A stretch of 64,000 nt of DNA from the NCBI RefSeq assembly GCF_003001935.1, contig NZ_PVNG01000002.1:248001-312000 (forward strand), given 5' to 3'. The stretch comes from Nonomuraea fuscirosea (GTDB lineage: Bacteria > Actinomycetota > Actinomycetes > Streptosporangiales > Streptosporangiaceae). Numbering within the stretch: position 1 is the first letter of the stretch; each line of letters opens with the position of its first letter. The position numbers and the translations under genes are program-made. Positions 25,259 to 38,329 of this stretch are shown here, piece by piece. The notes below the pieces were generated by a model. It ran no database searches and was not told the origin of the DNA. It saw nothing but the letters and a program-made list of their open reading frames with translations.

Positions 25259-26874
25259 TACGCGGCGAACCCGGCGGTGACGAAGCGCGGCAGGCCGTCC
25301 TTGAAGTACTGGACGCCGGCGACCGTCTTGTGCATGCCGAGGTAGTACTTGTTGTGGTACAGGTACACGACGCCCCGCAGCTCGGCGGCCTTCTTCATGG
25401 CGGCGCCGTACAGCTCGGCGCGCTTGGCCGGGTCGGTCTCGGCGGCGGCCTGCTTGATCGGGTCGTCGATGCCCGGGTCGGACATGCCGGCGTAGTTGTT
25501 GCTGCCCTGGGTGGTGACCAGGTTTGTCAGGTTGCCGTCCGCGTCCACCCGGCCCGACCAGCCGCTCAGCAGGGTGTCGAACTTGCCCGCCTTGCCCTGC
25601 TCCAGCACGCTGACGAACTCGGCCGTCTGCACGCTCACGTTGAAGCCGGCCTCCTTGACCATCGACTGGATGACCTGCGCCAGGCGCTGGTTGACGGCGT
25701 CGTTCGGCGTGGCCATGGAGACCGGGATCGGCGTCGGCACGCCAGAGGCCTGCACGAGTTGCTTGGCCTTGGCCAGGTCACGCTTGGGGCAGGTCAGATC
25801 CTTCGGCCGGAACGGGCTGTCGTTCGGCACCGGGAAGCAGTCGACCTCGTGCAGGCCGTTGTACACGGTCTTGTTGATCGCGTCCCGGTCGAGCGCCAGC
25901 TCGAACGCCTCACGCAGCTGCGGGCTCTTGCCCAGCGCCGTGTCCACCGGGCCCGGCTTCTTGGTCGAGCCACTGGCGTTGCCGATGTTGATCTGGAAGC
26001 CGTAGTAACCCAGCCCGCCGCCGGAGACCACGGTCAGGTTGGGGTCGGCCTGCACGCCCTTGACGGTGTTGGTGGCGAGTTGGTCGCCCACCTGCACGTC
26101 GCCGGACTTGAGGTTCGCGGCCCGCACGTTGGGGTCGACGATGATTTTGTATACGAGCTTGTCCAGCTTCACCTTGGCCGCGTCGTAGTAGTCCGGCGCC
26201 TTCTCCAGGGTGATCTGGCTGCCGGAGGTCCGGCCGGCGAACTTGAACGGCCCCACGCACACCGGGCTCGCGCCGAAGTTGTCGCCGTCGGCGTCCAGGG
26301 CCTTCGGCGACATGATCATCCCGGCGCGGTCCGCGAGCTGCGCGGTCAGCGGCGTGAACGCCTGCGTCAGCGTGAGCTTCACCGTCGCGGGGTCGACGAC
26401 GTCCACCTTGGTGACCGCGGCCAGGTCGGCCTGGCGGGCCGACTTCTCCCACGTACGGTGCCGGTCCAGCGACTTCTTCACCGCGTCGGCGTCGAGGGCC
26501 GTGCCGTCGTTGAACTTCACGCCTTCACGCAGCTTGATCGTCACCTCCTTGCCGTCGTCGGAGAGCTCGGGCAGGGCCGAGGCGAGCTGCGGCACGAGAG
26601 CGGAGGAGGCGTCGATGTCGTAGAGCTTCTCGCACATGTTCGCGAAGACCTCGCGGCCCACGAGCGTGGTGGAGATGCTCGGGTCCAGCGCGTCGGGGTC
26701 GGCGTTGAGCGCGATGTTGAGCGTGCCGCCGCTCTTGACCGCCCGGTGGTCGGCCGAGGCGCTGGCTATGGAACTAGGTGCCGCGGGTGTGGTGCTCGAT
26801 CCGCCGCCGCCGCAAGCCGTCAGGGCGAGGGGGAGTGTCACGAGCGCCGCGACGACCTTGGGTGACGGTCGCAT
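25258..26874 (-). CDS. Peptide-binding lipoprotein (solute-binding family 5)
   Basis: A 538-residue lipoprotein: the short signal peptide ends in the lipobox LTAC followed by GGGGSST. The mature protein is a family-5 (dipeptide/nickel) binding fold with typical blocks such as LREGVKFNDGTALDADAVKKS and the conserved DPALDPS-like ADPDALDPS. It is the first gene of the seven-gene operon ending at 18986, and GGAGG lies six to ten bases before its ATG. A TGTATACA box sits in its promoter. The ligand could be a gamma-glutamyl or other short peptide, judging from the ggt downstream. Confidence 0.93.
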   Translation of the reverse strand: MRPSPKVVAALVTLPLALTACGGGGSSTTPAAPSSIASASADHRAVKSGGTLNIALNADPDALDPSISTTLVGREVFANMCEKLYDIDASSALVPQLASALPELSDDGKEVTIKLREGVKFNDGTALDADAVKKSLDRHRTWEKSARQADLAAVTKVDVVDPATVKLTLTQAFTPLTAQLADRAGMIMSPKALDADGDNFGASPVCVGPFKFAGRTSGSQITLEKAPDYYDAAKVKLDKLVYKIIVDPNVRAANLKSGDVQVGDQLATNTVKGVQADPNLTVVSGGGLGYYGFQINIGNASGSTKKPGPVDTALGKSPQLREAFELALDRDAINKTVYNGLHEVDCFPVPNDSPFRPKDLTCPKRDLAKAKQLVQASGVPTPIPVSMATPNDAVNQRLAQVIQSMVKEAGFNVSVQTAEFVSVLEQGKAGKFDTLLSGWSGRVDADGNLTNLVTTQGSNNYAGMSDPGIDDPIKQAAAETDPAKRAELYGAAMKKAAELRGVVYLYHNKYYLGMHKTVAGVQYFKDGLPRFVTAGFAA

Positions 26875-26904
26875 GGGGGCCTCCGTTGAAAACGTTTAGG
26901 AGAC

Positions 26905-26912
26905 TGTATACA
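26905..26912. promoter_or_regulatory. Candidate GntR operator TGTATACA upstream of the peptide operon
   Basis: A perfect 8-bp palindrome, flanked as CTGTATACAAG, 31 bp before the start of the binding-protein gene and in the same spacer as the end of the GntR gene. FCD-type GntR proteins commonly bind TGTATACA-like palindromes. A very similar box (reverse strand CCTGTATACGAT) lies before the GntR gene itself at 27654-27660. Confidence 0.7.
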
Positions 26913-26966
26913 AGATCTGACATTTCAAGGATGTTTCGTAACCCTATGTCGTTATATGAGTGTTTC

Positions 26967-27641
26967 CTAATCGTTTGCCGGTTTTGGCTCGCGGGTCGCG
27001 GTCAGGAACGACCGCCGGGCCGCCGCGACGTGCGCGACCGCCCTGGCCTGCGCTTCGTCCTCGTCGCCCGCCTCGATCGCCTCCCACAGGCTCAGGTGCT
27101 CCTGCCAGGAGTGCGGGCCCCGGACGGCGGCCGTCTGACTGAAGATCCACTGCGCCCGCTGGAGCATCGGCTTCATCATCAGGGCGAGGTACGAGTTCCC
27201 CGCCGCCTCGCCCACCGCCAGGTGGAACGCGGTGTTCAAGTCGGCCACCTCTTCCAGCCGGCCGCTCTCCACCGCCTCCTTGGCCTGGTCGAGCACCTGC
27301 CGCAGCCGTATGGCCGAGGCCGACCCCCGCTTGCGCGCCGCCAGCCGGGCCGCCAGCCCCTCCACCGCCATGCGCACGTCGAAGAGCTCCTCACCCTCCT
27401 CCGCCGACAGCCGCGCGACCGTGGCGCCGATCCGGGGGACGACCTGGATGAAGCCCTCGGCGGCCAGCACCCTGATGGACTCGCGCACCGGGTTGCGGGA
27501 GACGCCGAGCGCGGCGGCCAGCCGATCCTCGACCAGCCGCTCACCCTGGGCGAGCTCGCCGGCGAGAATGCGGCGGCGCAACTCCGCGGTGACCTCGTCG
27601 CGCAAGGTCCGGTGGGCCGCGCCCAGCGTGAAATCAGTCAT
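26967..27641 (-). CDS. GntR-family regulator with FCD ligand domain
   Basis: A 224-residue protein with an N-terminal winged helix (LAAALGVSRNPVRESIRVLA) and an all-helical FCD domain carrying the metal-ligand pattern DVRMAVE ... NTAFHLAVGEAAGN ... HLSLWEAIEAGD. FCD regulators sense small carboxylates. It lies directly upstream of the peptide operon on the same strand, with its own TGTATAC box 13 bases before the start, so it probably represses both itself and the operon. Confidence 0.92.
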   Translation of the reverse strand: MTDFTLGAAHRTLRDEVTAELRRRILAGELAQGERLVEDRLAAALGVSRNPVRESIRVLAAEGFIQVVPRIGATVARLSAEEGEELFDVRMAVEGLAARLAARKRGSASAIRLRQVLDQAKEAVESGRLEEVADLNTAFHLAVGEAAGNSYLALMMKPMLQRAQWIFSQTAAVRGPHSWQEHLSLWEAIEAGDEDEAQARAVAHVAAARRSFLTATREPKPAND

Positions 27642-27653
27642 ATCGGCCTAATC

Positions 27654-27660
27654 GTATACA
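27654..27660. promoter_or_regulatory. Candidate GntR autoregulatory box
   Basis: GTATAC at 27654-27659, read on the reverse strand as TGTATACG, lies 13 bases before the GntR start. It shares the seven-base core TGTATAC with the box at 26905, and such A/T-rich motifs are rare in this DNA. A third copy, TGTATACG at 26149-26156, falls inside the binding-protein gene. Confidence 0.6.
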
Positions 27661-27746
27661 GGAGGTCGGCCGCGCTGTGCCGGGGTACCAGCCGGCGGCC
27701 GTCACTTCCCTGGCCGCCTCCCCGAGACCGCCGCATGCGCTGGTCC

Positions 27747-29489
27747 TTACCCGGCCGCCGCCTTCTTCTTCGCCCGGTGTGGGAGCCACAGGCCCGTGCC
27801 GTACATGGTCAGGCCGAGCAGGACGAAACCGAGCGCCACCGGCCAGCGCAACCCGGGCTCCATGTACGTGGCCAGGAACCAGGAGTGCCGGAGCTGCCCG
27901 TTGGAGACCATGATCGCCGCCACGACGCCCTGCGGGAACAGCGGGATCGCGCCCAGGACCCAGCAGATCATCACGATCGTCCGATGCGCCGCCGGCATGT
28001 CGGGCAGCTTGAACGCGGACGGCTTGGGGCTCTCCGGCCTGCGTCCCGTACGCATGAGGTGCAGCAACTCCGGTCCCCGGGCCGTCAGCCGCCGATCCGC
28101 GAGCAGGCCCAGGCCCCAGTAGCACAGCGCGCCGGTGGCCAGCCCGGCCGCGACACCCCACCAGCCGTACAGTGTCGCGACGGCGATGGCCGGCGCGCCG
28201 GTCAGGGCCACGAGCACCATCGCCAGGTACGCCAGCCCGGTCAGGGCGCCGTCCTCCTCGCTCGTGCGCAGCGGGTTGCCGCCCCGTTTCTGCGGGTCGG
28301 TGCTGGGCACCAGCGCGTACACCGAGATGAGCGGCACCAGCCCCGCGCCGCCGCCGAGCAGCGCGGCCGTGGCCGTCAGGATCACCGCCCACGGGCCACC
28401 GGTGATCAGCGTGCACGCCACCGCCACCAGCACCGCCACCGGGCCCACCGTCACCAGCCAGGCCAGTTGCCTGCCTCGCACGTCGGACGAACCCGGCGTC
28501 ATCAGGGCGAGCCAGAGGGAGGTGCCGTCGGTGCCGTACAGGTTGGAGGTCATCGCGGCCGCCATGACGATGAAGATCGGGGCCGCCCACGGCAGCATGT
28601 CCGTCCAGCCCAGCACGAGCGGCGCGCTCGCGAAGAACACCCCGTAGGCGAGGGCGAACGTGAGCTGGTGGTTGCGCACCAGGTCCCGCGACCAGGTGCG
28701 CAGCTCCTTGGCCACCACCGCCTCCCGGCCGTTGCGGGCCCGCATCGGCCGCCGGCCGCGGGTCGAGGGCCGGTTCGCGCCCGCCCGGCGGGTCAGCAGC
28801 CCCGCCCACGCCGCCAGCAGCAGCGCGATGAGCACGACCATCGCGGCCAGCCCCAGATAGTCGCCCTGGACGGCGAGCAGCCCCCAGCCGGACGGCAGGT
28901 AGCGGACGAACTCCGGGATCTGCGCGCCCTGCCCGAACGCCACCGCGAACACCCACGCCTGGCCCAGGAAGGCCAGCACCACACCGTTGAGCAGGCCCGC
29001 GCCGATCGCCCCCGCCCGCGAACGCAGCGCGATGCCCAGCAGCGCCACCGCCACCTTCGACAGCAGCACGAACACCGCCAGCTGCAACACCATCGCCGGC
29101 ACCGCCACGAGCGCGTTCACCGGTGAGGTGGCCGCGACGACAAGACCGGCCAGCGCGATCAGGCCGACCACCGGGGCCACGCCCACGAACGCCGACACCA
29201 GCAGCGCGGCCGCCAGCCGCCACGGAGGCAGCCCCATCAGGGAGAAGAACTCCGGGCGCAGCGTCTCGTCACCGCCGCCGGAGAAGACGGGGCCGATGAT
29301 CCAGCCCAGCATCCACACCGCGAGCGCGGCGGCCAGCCAGTCGCCCTCCAGGAAGGCCAGGTAGATCGTGCCCGCCGCGAGCACCAGGCCGAGCGTGCCG
29401 CCCGAGGCCATCATGGTGCCCTTGTCGCCCTTCAGCGAATGACGCAGAATCGCGAGCTTCATCCGGGCCATGGTGACGGCTACAGCCAT
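27747..29489 (-). CDS. ABC-2-type transporter permease, large
   Basis: A 580-residue membrane protein with about twelve hydrophobic helices in two halves, separated by a basic cytoplasmic loop (RPSTRGRRPMRARNGREAVV). It would form the membrane part of an ABC exporter with the ATPase encoded upstream, whose stop it overlaps by ten bases. The substrate is unknown. Together with the TetR gene it resembles drug or lipid efflux operons. Confidence 0.82.
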   Translation of the reverse strand: MAVAVTMARMKLAILRHSLKGDKGTMMASGGTLGLVLAAGTIYLAFLEGDWLAAALAVWMLGWIIGPVFSGGGDETLRPEFFSLMGLPPWRLAAALLVSAFVGVAPVVGLIALAGLVVAATSPVNALVAVPAMVLQLAVFVLLSKVAVALLGIALRSRAGAIGAGLLNGVVLAFLGQAWVFAVAFGQGAQIPEFVRYLPSGWGLLAVQGDYLGLAAMVVLIALLLAAWAGLLTRRAGANRPSTRGRRPMRARNGREAVVAKELRTWSRDLVRNHQLTFALAYGVFFASAPLVLGWTDMLPWAAPIFIVMAAAMTSNLYGTDGTSLWLALMTPGSSDVRGRQLAWLVTVGPVAVLVAVACTLITGGPWAVILTATAALLGGGAGLVPLISVYALVPSTDPQKRGGNPLRTSEEDGALTGLAYLAMVLVALTGAPAIAVATLYGWWGVAAGLATGALCYWGLGLLADRRLTARGPELLHLMRTGRRPESPKPSAFKLPDMPAAHRTIVMICWVLGAIPLFPQGVVAAIMVSNGQLRHSWFLATYMEPGLRWPVALGFVLLGLTMYGTGLWLPHRAKKKAAAG

Positions 29490-30229
29490 GACAGCCCCTT
29501 AGTCGCGGTGGTGCCGGAGCCGACCAGTTCCACGAACCTGTCCTCGAGCGTGGCCGTGCCGCGTACCTCGTCCAGCCTGCCTGCCGCCGCCACCCGGCCC
29601 TTGTCGATCACGCCCACGTGGTCGCAGAGCTGCTCCACCAGCGCCATCACGTGGCTGGACAGCACGATCGAGCCGCCGCCTGCCACGAAGCCGCGCAGGA
29701 TCGTCTTGATCGTCGCCGCCGAGACCGGGTCCACCGCCTCGAACGGCTCGTCCAGCACCAGCAACTTGGGCGCGTGCAACAGTGCCGTGGCCAGAGCGAT
29801 CTTCTTACGCATGCCCGTGGAGTACTCGATGACGAGCGTCTTCTCCGCGCTGTCCAGCTCCAGCACCGACAGCAGCTCCTCGACCCGCTCGGCCACCACC
29901 TCCTTGCTCAGCCCGCGCAGCAGGCCGAGATAGGTGAGCACCTCACGCCCGGTGAGCCGCTCGGGCATCGCCAGGCCGTCCGGCAGCACGCCGACGAGCT
30001 GCTTGGCCTTCCCCGGGTCGGACCAGACGTCCGAGCCGAAGATCCACGCCGCTCCCGAGTCGGGCCGCAGCAGGCCGACCGCCATGGACAGCGTGGTCGT
30101 CTTGCCCGCGCCGTTCTGCCCGACCAGGCCGTAGAAGGAACCCTGAGGGACGGTCAGATCGACGTGGTCCACGGCGGTTTTGTCGCCGAAGGTCTTGGCT
30201 AAGCCCTTGATCTCCAAGGCCGCTGTCAT
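29480..30229 (-). CDS. ABC transporter ATP-binding protein (ABC-2 exporter type)
   Basis: A 249-residue ATPase: Walker A GQNGAGKTT, a signature replaced by YSTGMRKKIALATAL, Walker B LLVLDEPFEAVD and a switch histidine (SSHVMALVE). The imperfect signature (STGM rather than SGGQ) is common in this exporter subgroup. Its ATG overlaps the TetR stop by four bases, and it overlaps the permease downstream, so the three genes form one operon. Confidence 0.93.
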   Translation of the reverse strand: MTAALEIKGLAKTFGDKTAVDHVDLTVPQGSFYGLVGQNGAGKTTTLSMAVGLLRPDSGAAWIFGSDVWSDPGKAKQLVGVLPDGLAMPERLTGREVLTYLGLLRGLSKEVVAERVEELLSVLELDSAEKTLVIEYSTGMRKKIALATALLHAPKLLVLDEPFEAVDPVSAATIKTILRGFVAGGGSIVLSSHVMALVEQLCDHVGVIDKGRVAAAGRLDEVRGTATLEDRFVELVGSGTTATKGLSWL

Positions 30230-30837
30230 GGTTGTCTCCTGGTCGCGATGGTGAAGGTGGCGACCAGCTCACGGGTGAGCAGGTCGAGGTCGAAGTCGGG
30301 GTCGTGAAAGAGACGCCCCGGCACGGCGTCGATGGCTCCCCGGATGGCGATGGCCATGGTCCGCTGGTGGAAGTCGCGGAACTCGCCGGCCTGCCGGCCC
30401 CAGTGCAGGATCTTCTCCAGGTCGGTGATGGCCACCTCGGCCTGCTCGGCGTACGGCCCCGGGCCGCTTTCCCCGCCTTGGGCGTGCGTGACGATCTCCA
30501 CCAGCGCCAGGAGGGGCTTGCGGTGCAGCCGCATGAACTCGAGGTTGCCCTCGATGTACGCGCGCAGCGCCTCCGTCGCGGAGGGCTGTGCCAGGATGCG
30601 CGGGAGCATCAGGTCGGTGGCCAGCTTGGCCACCTCCGCGACGACGGCCTGGATGAGCGGGTCCTTCCCGCCGAAGTGGTACGAGATCACGCCGCTGCTG
30701 ATCTTCGCCTGCTTGGCGATCCTGGCCATGGTGGCGTTGGCGTAGCCGTGCTCGGCGATCACCTCGATGGCACACGCGATGATCTGGGCCCGGCGGGCCT
30801 CTTCAATGAACGTGCGACTTTCTGGCTGCACATCCAA
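30226..30837 (-). CDS. TetR-family transcriptional regulator
   Basis: A 203-residue repressor-type protein: N-terminal helix-turn-helix (ANATMARIAKQAKISSGVIS, then YHFGGKDPLI) and a helical ligand domain. The listed start is TTG 30837; GTG at 30831 is an alternative, and neither has a clear ribosome-binding site. It is the first gene of the ABC export operon and probably controls it through the imperfect palindrome just upstream. Confidence 0.9.
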   Translation of the reverse strand: MDVQPESRTFIEEARRAQIIACAIEVIAEHGYANATMARIAKQAKISSGVISYHFGGKDPLIQAVVAEVAKLATDLMLPRILAQPSATEALRAYIEGNLEFMRLHRKPLLALVEIVTHAQGGESGPGPYAEQAEVAITDLEKILHWGRQAGEFRDFHQRTMAIAIRGAIDAVPGRLFHDPDFDLDLLTRELVATFTIATRRQP

Positions 30838-30840
30838 AAC

Positions 30841-30858
30841 TTTAAACGGTCATTCAAA
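30841..30858. promoter_or_regulatory. Candidate TetR operator
   Basis: TTTAAACGGTCATTCAAA is an imperfect 18-bp palindrome: 12 of 18 positions match and every mismatch is a transition. It begins three bases before the tetR start, an autoregulatory position. It is A/T-rich against the local background. Confidence 0.45.
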
Positions 30859-30975
30859 TTTTTGGAAGAGCAATCAACCATCGGGACGATCAGGTCCGAG
30901 AAGGCACGCCGTCAAGGCGGATACGCGCTGGTCCGCAGGTTCGGCGGCGAATGCCTCAGCCAGGGCGAGCGCGGT

Positions 30976-31025
30976 ACTGGACGGCGCCCGCCACCACTGG
31001 ACGGCGCCCACCACCACTGGGCGCC
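30976..31025. terminator. 20-bp tandem repeats with terminator hairpin downstream of lhr
   Basis: Two 20-bp units starting ACTGGACGGCGCCC (30976-30995 and 30996-31015) plus part of a third. The last part forms an 8-bp stem GGCGCCCA (31003-31010)/TGGGCGCC (31018-31025) with a 7-base loop, 12 bp beyond the lhr stop on its downstream side. It likely ends lhr transcription. Confidence 0.55.
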
Positions 31026-31036
31026 GCCCCTTTCGC

Positions 31037-36040
<5,004 letters not shown>

Positions 36041-36130
36041 CAGCTCATCCTGCCTCGCGCCACCGACAGAAAACCCATTTGGCCCGGCGCCGGGTGATTG
36101 AGGGGCCGCCCGCGTGGACATACAGCGACC

Positions 36131-36619
36131 GTGACCATCGATTACGCGGCCATCGAAGCCCGCCGTACGGACATACGAGAGCGCTACGTGTTACCGCACC
36201 GGCCCTCGAGCAGCGCGCGCGGTCTCCACCACATGGCCCTGCTCTCCTCCGACGTCGAACGGACCATCAAGTTCTACCAGGAACTCCTGGAGTTCCCGCT
36301 CACGGAGATCATCGAAAACCGCGACTACGAGGGCTCCAACCACTTCTTCTTCGACATCGGCAACGGCAACCTGCTCGCCTTCTTCGACTTCCCCGGCCTC
36401 GACCTCGGGCCGTACCAGGAAGTGCTCGGCGGGCTCCACCACATCGCGATCTCCGTCGACCCCGCCACGTGGGAGCGGCTGCGCGGGAAGCTGGAGATGG
36501 CCGGCGTGCCGCACCAGATAGAGAGCGGCGCCTCCATCTACTTCAAGGACCCCGACGGCGCCCGCCTGGAGCTGCTCGCCGACCATCTCGGTGAGATGTA
36601 CGGCGCGCGGGTGATGTGA
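36131..36619 (+). CDS. VOC-superfamily protein (glyoxalase/dioxygenase-like)
   Basis: A 162-residue protein with the paired beta-alpha-beta-beta-beta modules of the vicinal oxygen chelate fold: SARGLHHMALLSSDVERTIK gives a metal histidine, GGLHHIAISVD a second, and RLELLAD a glutamate ligand. The GTG at 36131 is chosen because it gives the compact domain; upstream sequence is not conserved-looking. The specific reaction cannot be told; glyoxalase, dioxygenase and fosfomycin-resistance types share the fold. It is divergent from lhr, 90 bp away. Confidence 0.85.
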   Translation: MTIDYAAIEARRTDIRERYVLPHRPSSSARGLHHMALLSSDVERTIKFYQELLEFPLTEIIENRDYEGSNHFFFDIGNGNLLAFFDFPGLDLGPYQEVLGGLHHIAISVDPATWERLRGKLEMAGVPHQIESGASIYFKDPDGARLELLADHLGEMYGARVM

Positions 36620-36620
36620 C

Positions 36621-36815
36621 CTAACGCCGCGACGCCCTGCGCGTCCGCGGTGTGCCCGCACGCGGTGCCTGTCTGATGCCCGCGTGCCGCTCGGCGCGCT
36701 CCGCCTTCTCCTCACGTACGGTCTGGCGCAGCGCGCGCAGTAACCGGCGGCGTCTGGCTCTGTTGGCCTTGGCTCTGGCTGTCTTCGGGGGTGAAGACTT
36801 GGGGGTCTTTGGCAT
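36621..36815 (-). CDS. Small arginine-rich hypothetical protein
   Basis: A 64-residue, strongly basic protein (for example KANRARRRRLLRALRQ) with no recognisable domain. An AGGA lies about nine bases before the ATG. Its composition suits nucleic-acid or ribosome binding, but it could also be a chance open frame. It is convergent with the VOC gene (stops adjacent) and divergent from the DUF3046 gene. No function is claimed. Confidence 0.45.
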   Translation of the reverse strand: MPKTPKSSPPKTARAKANRARRRRLLRALRQTVREEKAERAERHAGIRQAPRAGTPRTRRASRR

Positions 36816-36859
36816 GAGGATGTCCTACCCACACCTCCCGGGATTCCATACTTGAGTTC

Positions 36860-37054
36860 ATGCGCCTGACCGAGTTCTGGAGACGGATGAACGCCCACTT
36901 CGGCGAGACGTACGCCGAGTCGTGGGCCCGCGACTACGTCATCGCCCCGCTGGGCGGGCGGACCGTGGTGCAGGCGCTGGCTGACGGGGAGAGCGCGAAG
37001 ACGGTGTGGCGTGCGGTCTGCCAGGTGGAGGACGTCTCGTCCAAGCTGCGGTGA
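36860..37054 (+). CDS. DUF3046 protein
   Basis: A 64-residue protein beginning MRLTEFWRRMNAHFGE and ending with AVCQVEDVSSKLR, which matches the actinobacterial DUF3046 family as I know it. Its genes are repeatedly found near recA, as here (recA starts 1.3 kb downstream). The function is unknown. No strong ribosome-binding site is visible; a CATACT -10-like element 13 to 18 bases upstream suggests a short leader. Confidence 0.85.
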   Translation: MRLTEFWRRMNAHFGETYAESWARDYVIAPLGGRTVVQALADGESAKTVWRAVCQVEDVSSKLR

Positions 37055-37198
37055 TCGTGTCGGTGCTGTAGTCGCTCCGGGGTGGTCGCGCAGACTGGGG
37101 GTGGGGTCGCGCCGATCGGATGATTGACCGGATGCGGGTGACCGTCCTGATTCAGCGGACCTATCGGTCGAGCCGCGTACCGGCAGGGCTGCGACGCT

Positions 37199-37582
37199 CT
37201 AGCCGGAGCGGCCCGGATGGTCTGGATGGTCAGGGTGATCCGAGTTGTCTGGGTTGTCTGAGTGGTCCGGCTCGTCCACCGCGAGTGTCCGGCGAAGGGC
37301 GATGGCCGCACGCTCCAGATCGTTCGCGGCGCCCTGCCCGCCCGGCGACCACAACAGCTGCCATCCGTCGTTCGACGGGGTGGCGAAGACGATCGTCTGG
37401 CGGGCGGTGCGGGGGTGCCACACCCACAACACCGGATCCTCGGCGCCGACCATCCGGCTGACCAGGCCGTAGGCGGGCAACAGTTCGGCGAGAGCCTCAA
37501 GATGGACACGTCGTTCCCCGGTGAAGCCGCTCGCCACGTGCCGCCTCCAACTGTCGCCCTGCAGTGAGTCTCCCCAGCTCAT
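37199..37582 (-). CDS. Hypothetical protein with Asp/His/Pro repeat tail
   Basis: About 127 residues from the ATG at 37582 (an earlier ATG at 37597 is possible). The first 100 residues look like a small folded domain (VWHPRTARQTIVFATPSNDG); the tail is a run of 9-base repeats giving DHPDHP-type residues. I do not recognise the family. It sits upstream of the low-complexity tract before recA, on the opposite strand to recA. Confidence 0.6.
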   Translation of the reverse strand: MSWGDSLQGDSWRRHVASGFTGERRVHLEALAELLPAYGLVSRMVGAEDPVLWVWHPRTARQTIVFATPSNDGWQLLWSPGGQGAANDLERAAIALRRTLAVDEPDHSDNPDNSDHPDHPDHPGRSG

Positions 37583-37597
37583 CGCGCCTGACAACAC

Positions 37598-38203
37598 GCA
37601 GTGCCCAACCGTCCGCGTACATCATCGGAGTGCCGTTCTTCCACGGACACGCACCCGCCCTCACCCCGCTCTCCGTCCCTCGCGCTCCTGGCATACGCAG
37701 CCGGCCGCCCTCCGCTCTGAGCTCAACTCCGAACGCGGCTCCGGTCCCGCTCCGAACCTGTGCCTCGGCTTCATCACGACCTCAGGACCCCTTCACGCCC
37801 AGCTCAGCCCTCAGCCCCAGCCCGGGCGCCGCCAGCAGCCCTCAGCCCTCGGCCCCTCGGCCCCTCGGCCCCCCAGCCCCCAGCCCTCAGCACCCCAGCC
37901 CCCAGCCCTCGGTCCGATCCCCGCTTCAGCTCCGACCCAAGCTCCGGACTCGTGCAGTCCCGTTCCACACGACCTGTTTGCGCCCCACAGCCCGAGCCGC
38001 AGATTCATCCCCGTCCCATCCCGGACCTATGTCCAAGCCCTGGCCCTCGACAGTTCCTCGACCGGTTCCCCCGACCGATTCCCCGACAGATTCCCCGGCC
38101 GGTTCCCCAACTGGCTTCTCAGCGGGAGGCGGAATCATGCGTAGGGGCCGGATGGGTTCCAGGGGCCTGATGATCAATGACGACCTGCGTGTTTCTGCTG
38201 AGA
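37598..38203. repeat. Low-complexity region upstream of recA
   Basis: A gene-free stretch. At 37803-37913 it is nearly all C/A/G/T-poor simple sequence built from degenerate CAGCCCT and CTCGGCCC units. At 38059-38107 four 12-bp units follow each other (CGACCGGTTCCC, CGACCGATTCCC, CGACAGATTCCC, CGGCCGGTTCCC; one extra C sits between the first two). All frames are open, but there is no codon bias or start signal that supports a gene. Confidence 0.7.
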
Positions 38204-38219
38204 TCGAACAGCCGTTCGG
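38204..38219. promoter_or_regulatory. LexA/SOS box of recA
   Basis: TCGAACAGCCGTTCGG matches the actinobacterial/Bacillus-type SOS operator TCGAAC-N4-GTTCGA in all but the last base. It lies 110 bp before the recA start, followed at 38221-38226 by TACGAT, a plausible -10 element. LexA would therefore occlude the promoter until DNA damage. Confidence 0.85.
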
Positions 38220-38329
38220 CTACGATAGGAAAGCCGGGCCACGTCTTCCCCGACTGCGGCAGAAATTGTCGGTGGCAGGCCGTAGCTTTCACTCGACTGA
38301 TCGGACCACGACCCTCCAGGGGGAGTTCC

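Noticed and set aside
36652..36855. A 67-residue frame on the plus strand opposite the Arg-rich small protein
   Set aside because: It has no ribosome-binding site and ends within the promoter of the DUF3046 gene.
37521..38170. Pro/Ser-rich frames upstream of recA
   Set aside because: All plus-strand frames are open through simple C-rich repeats; no ribosome-binding site or conserved part.
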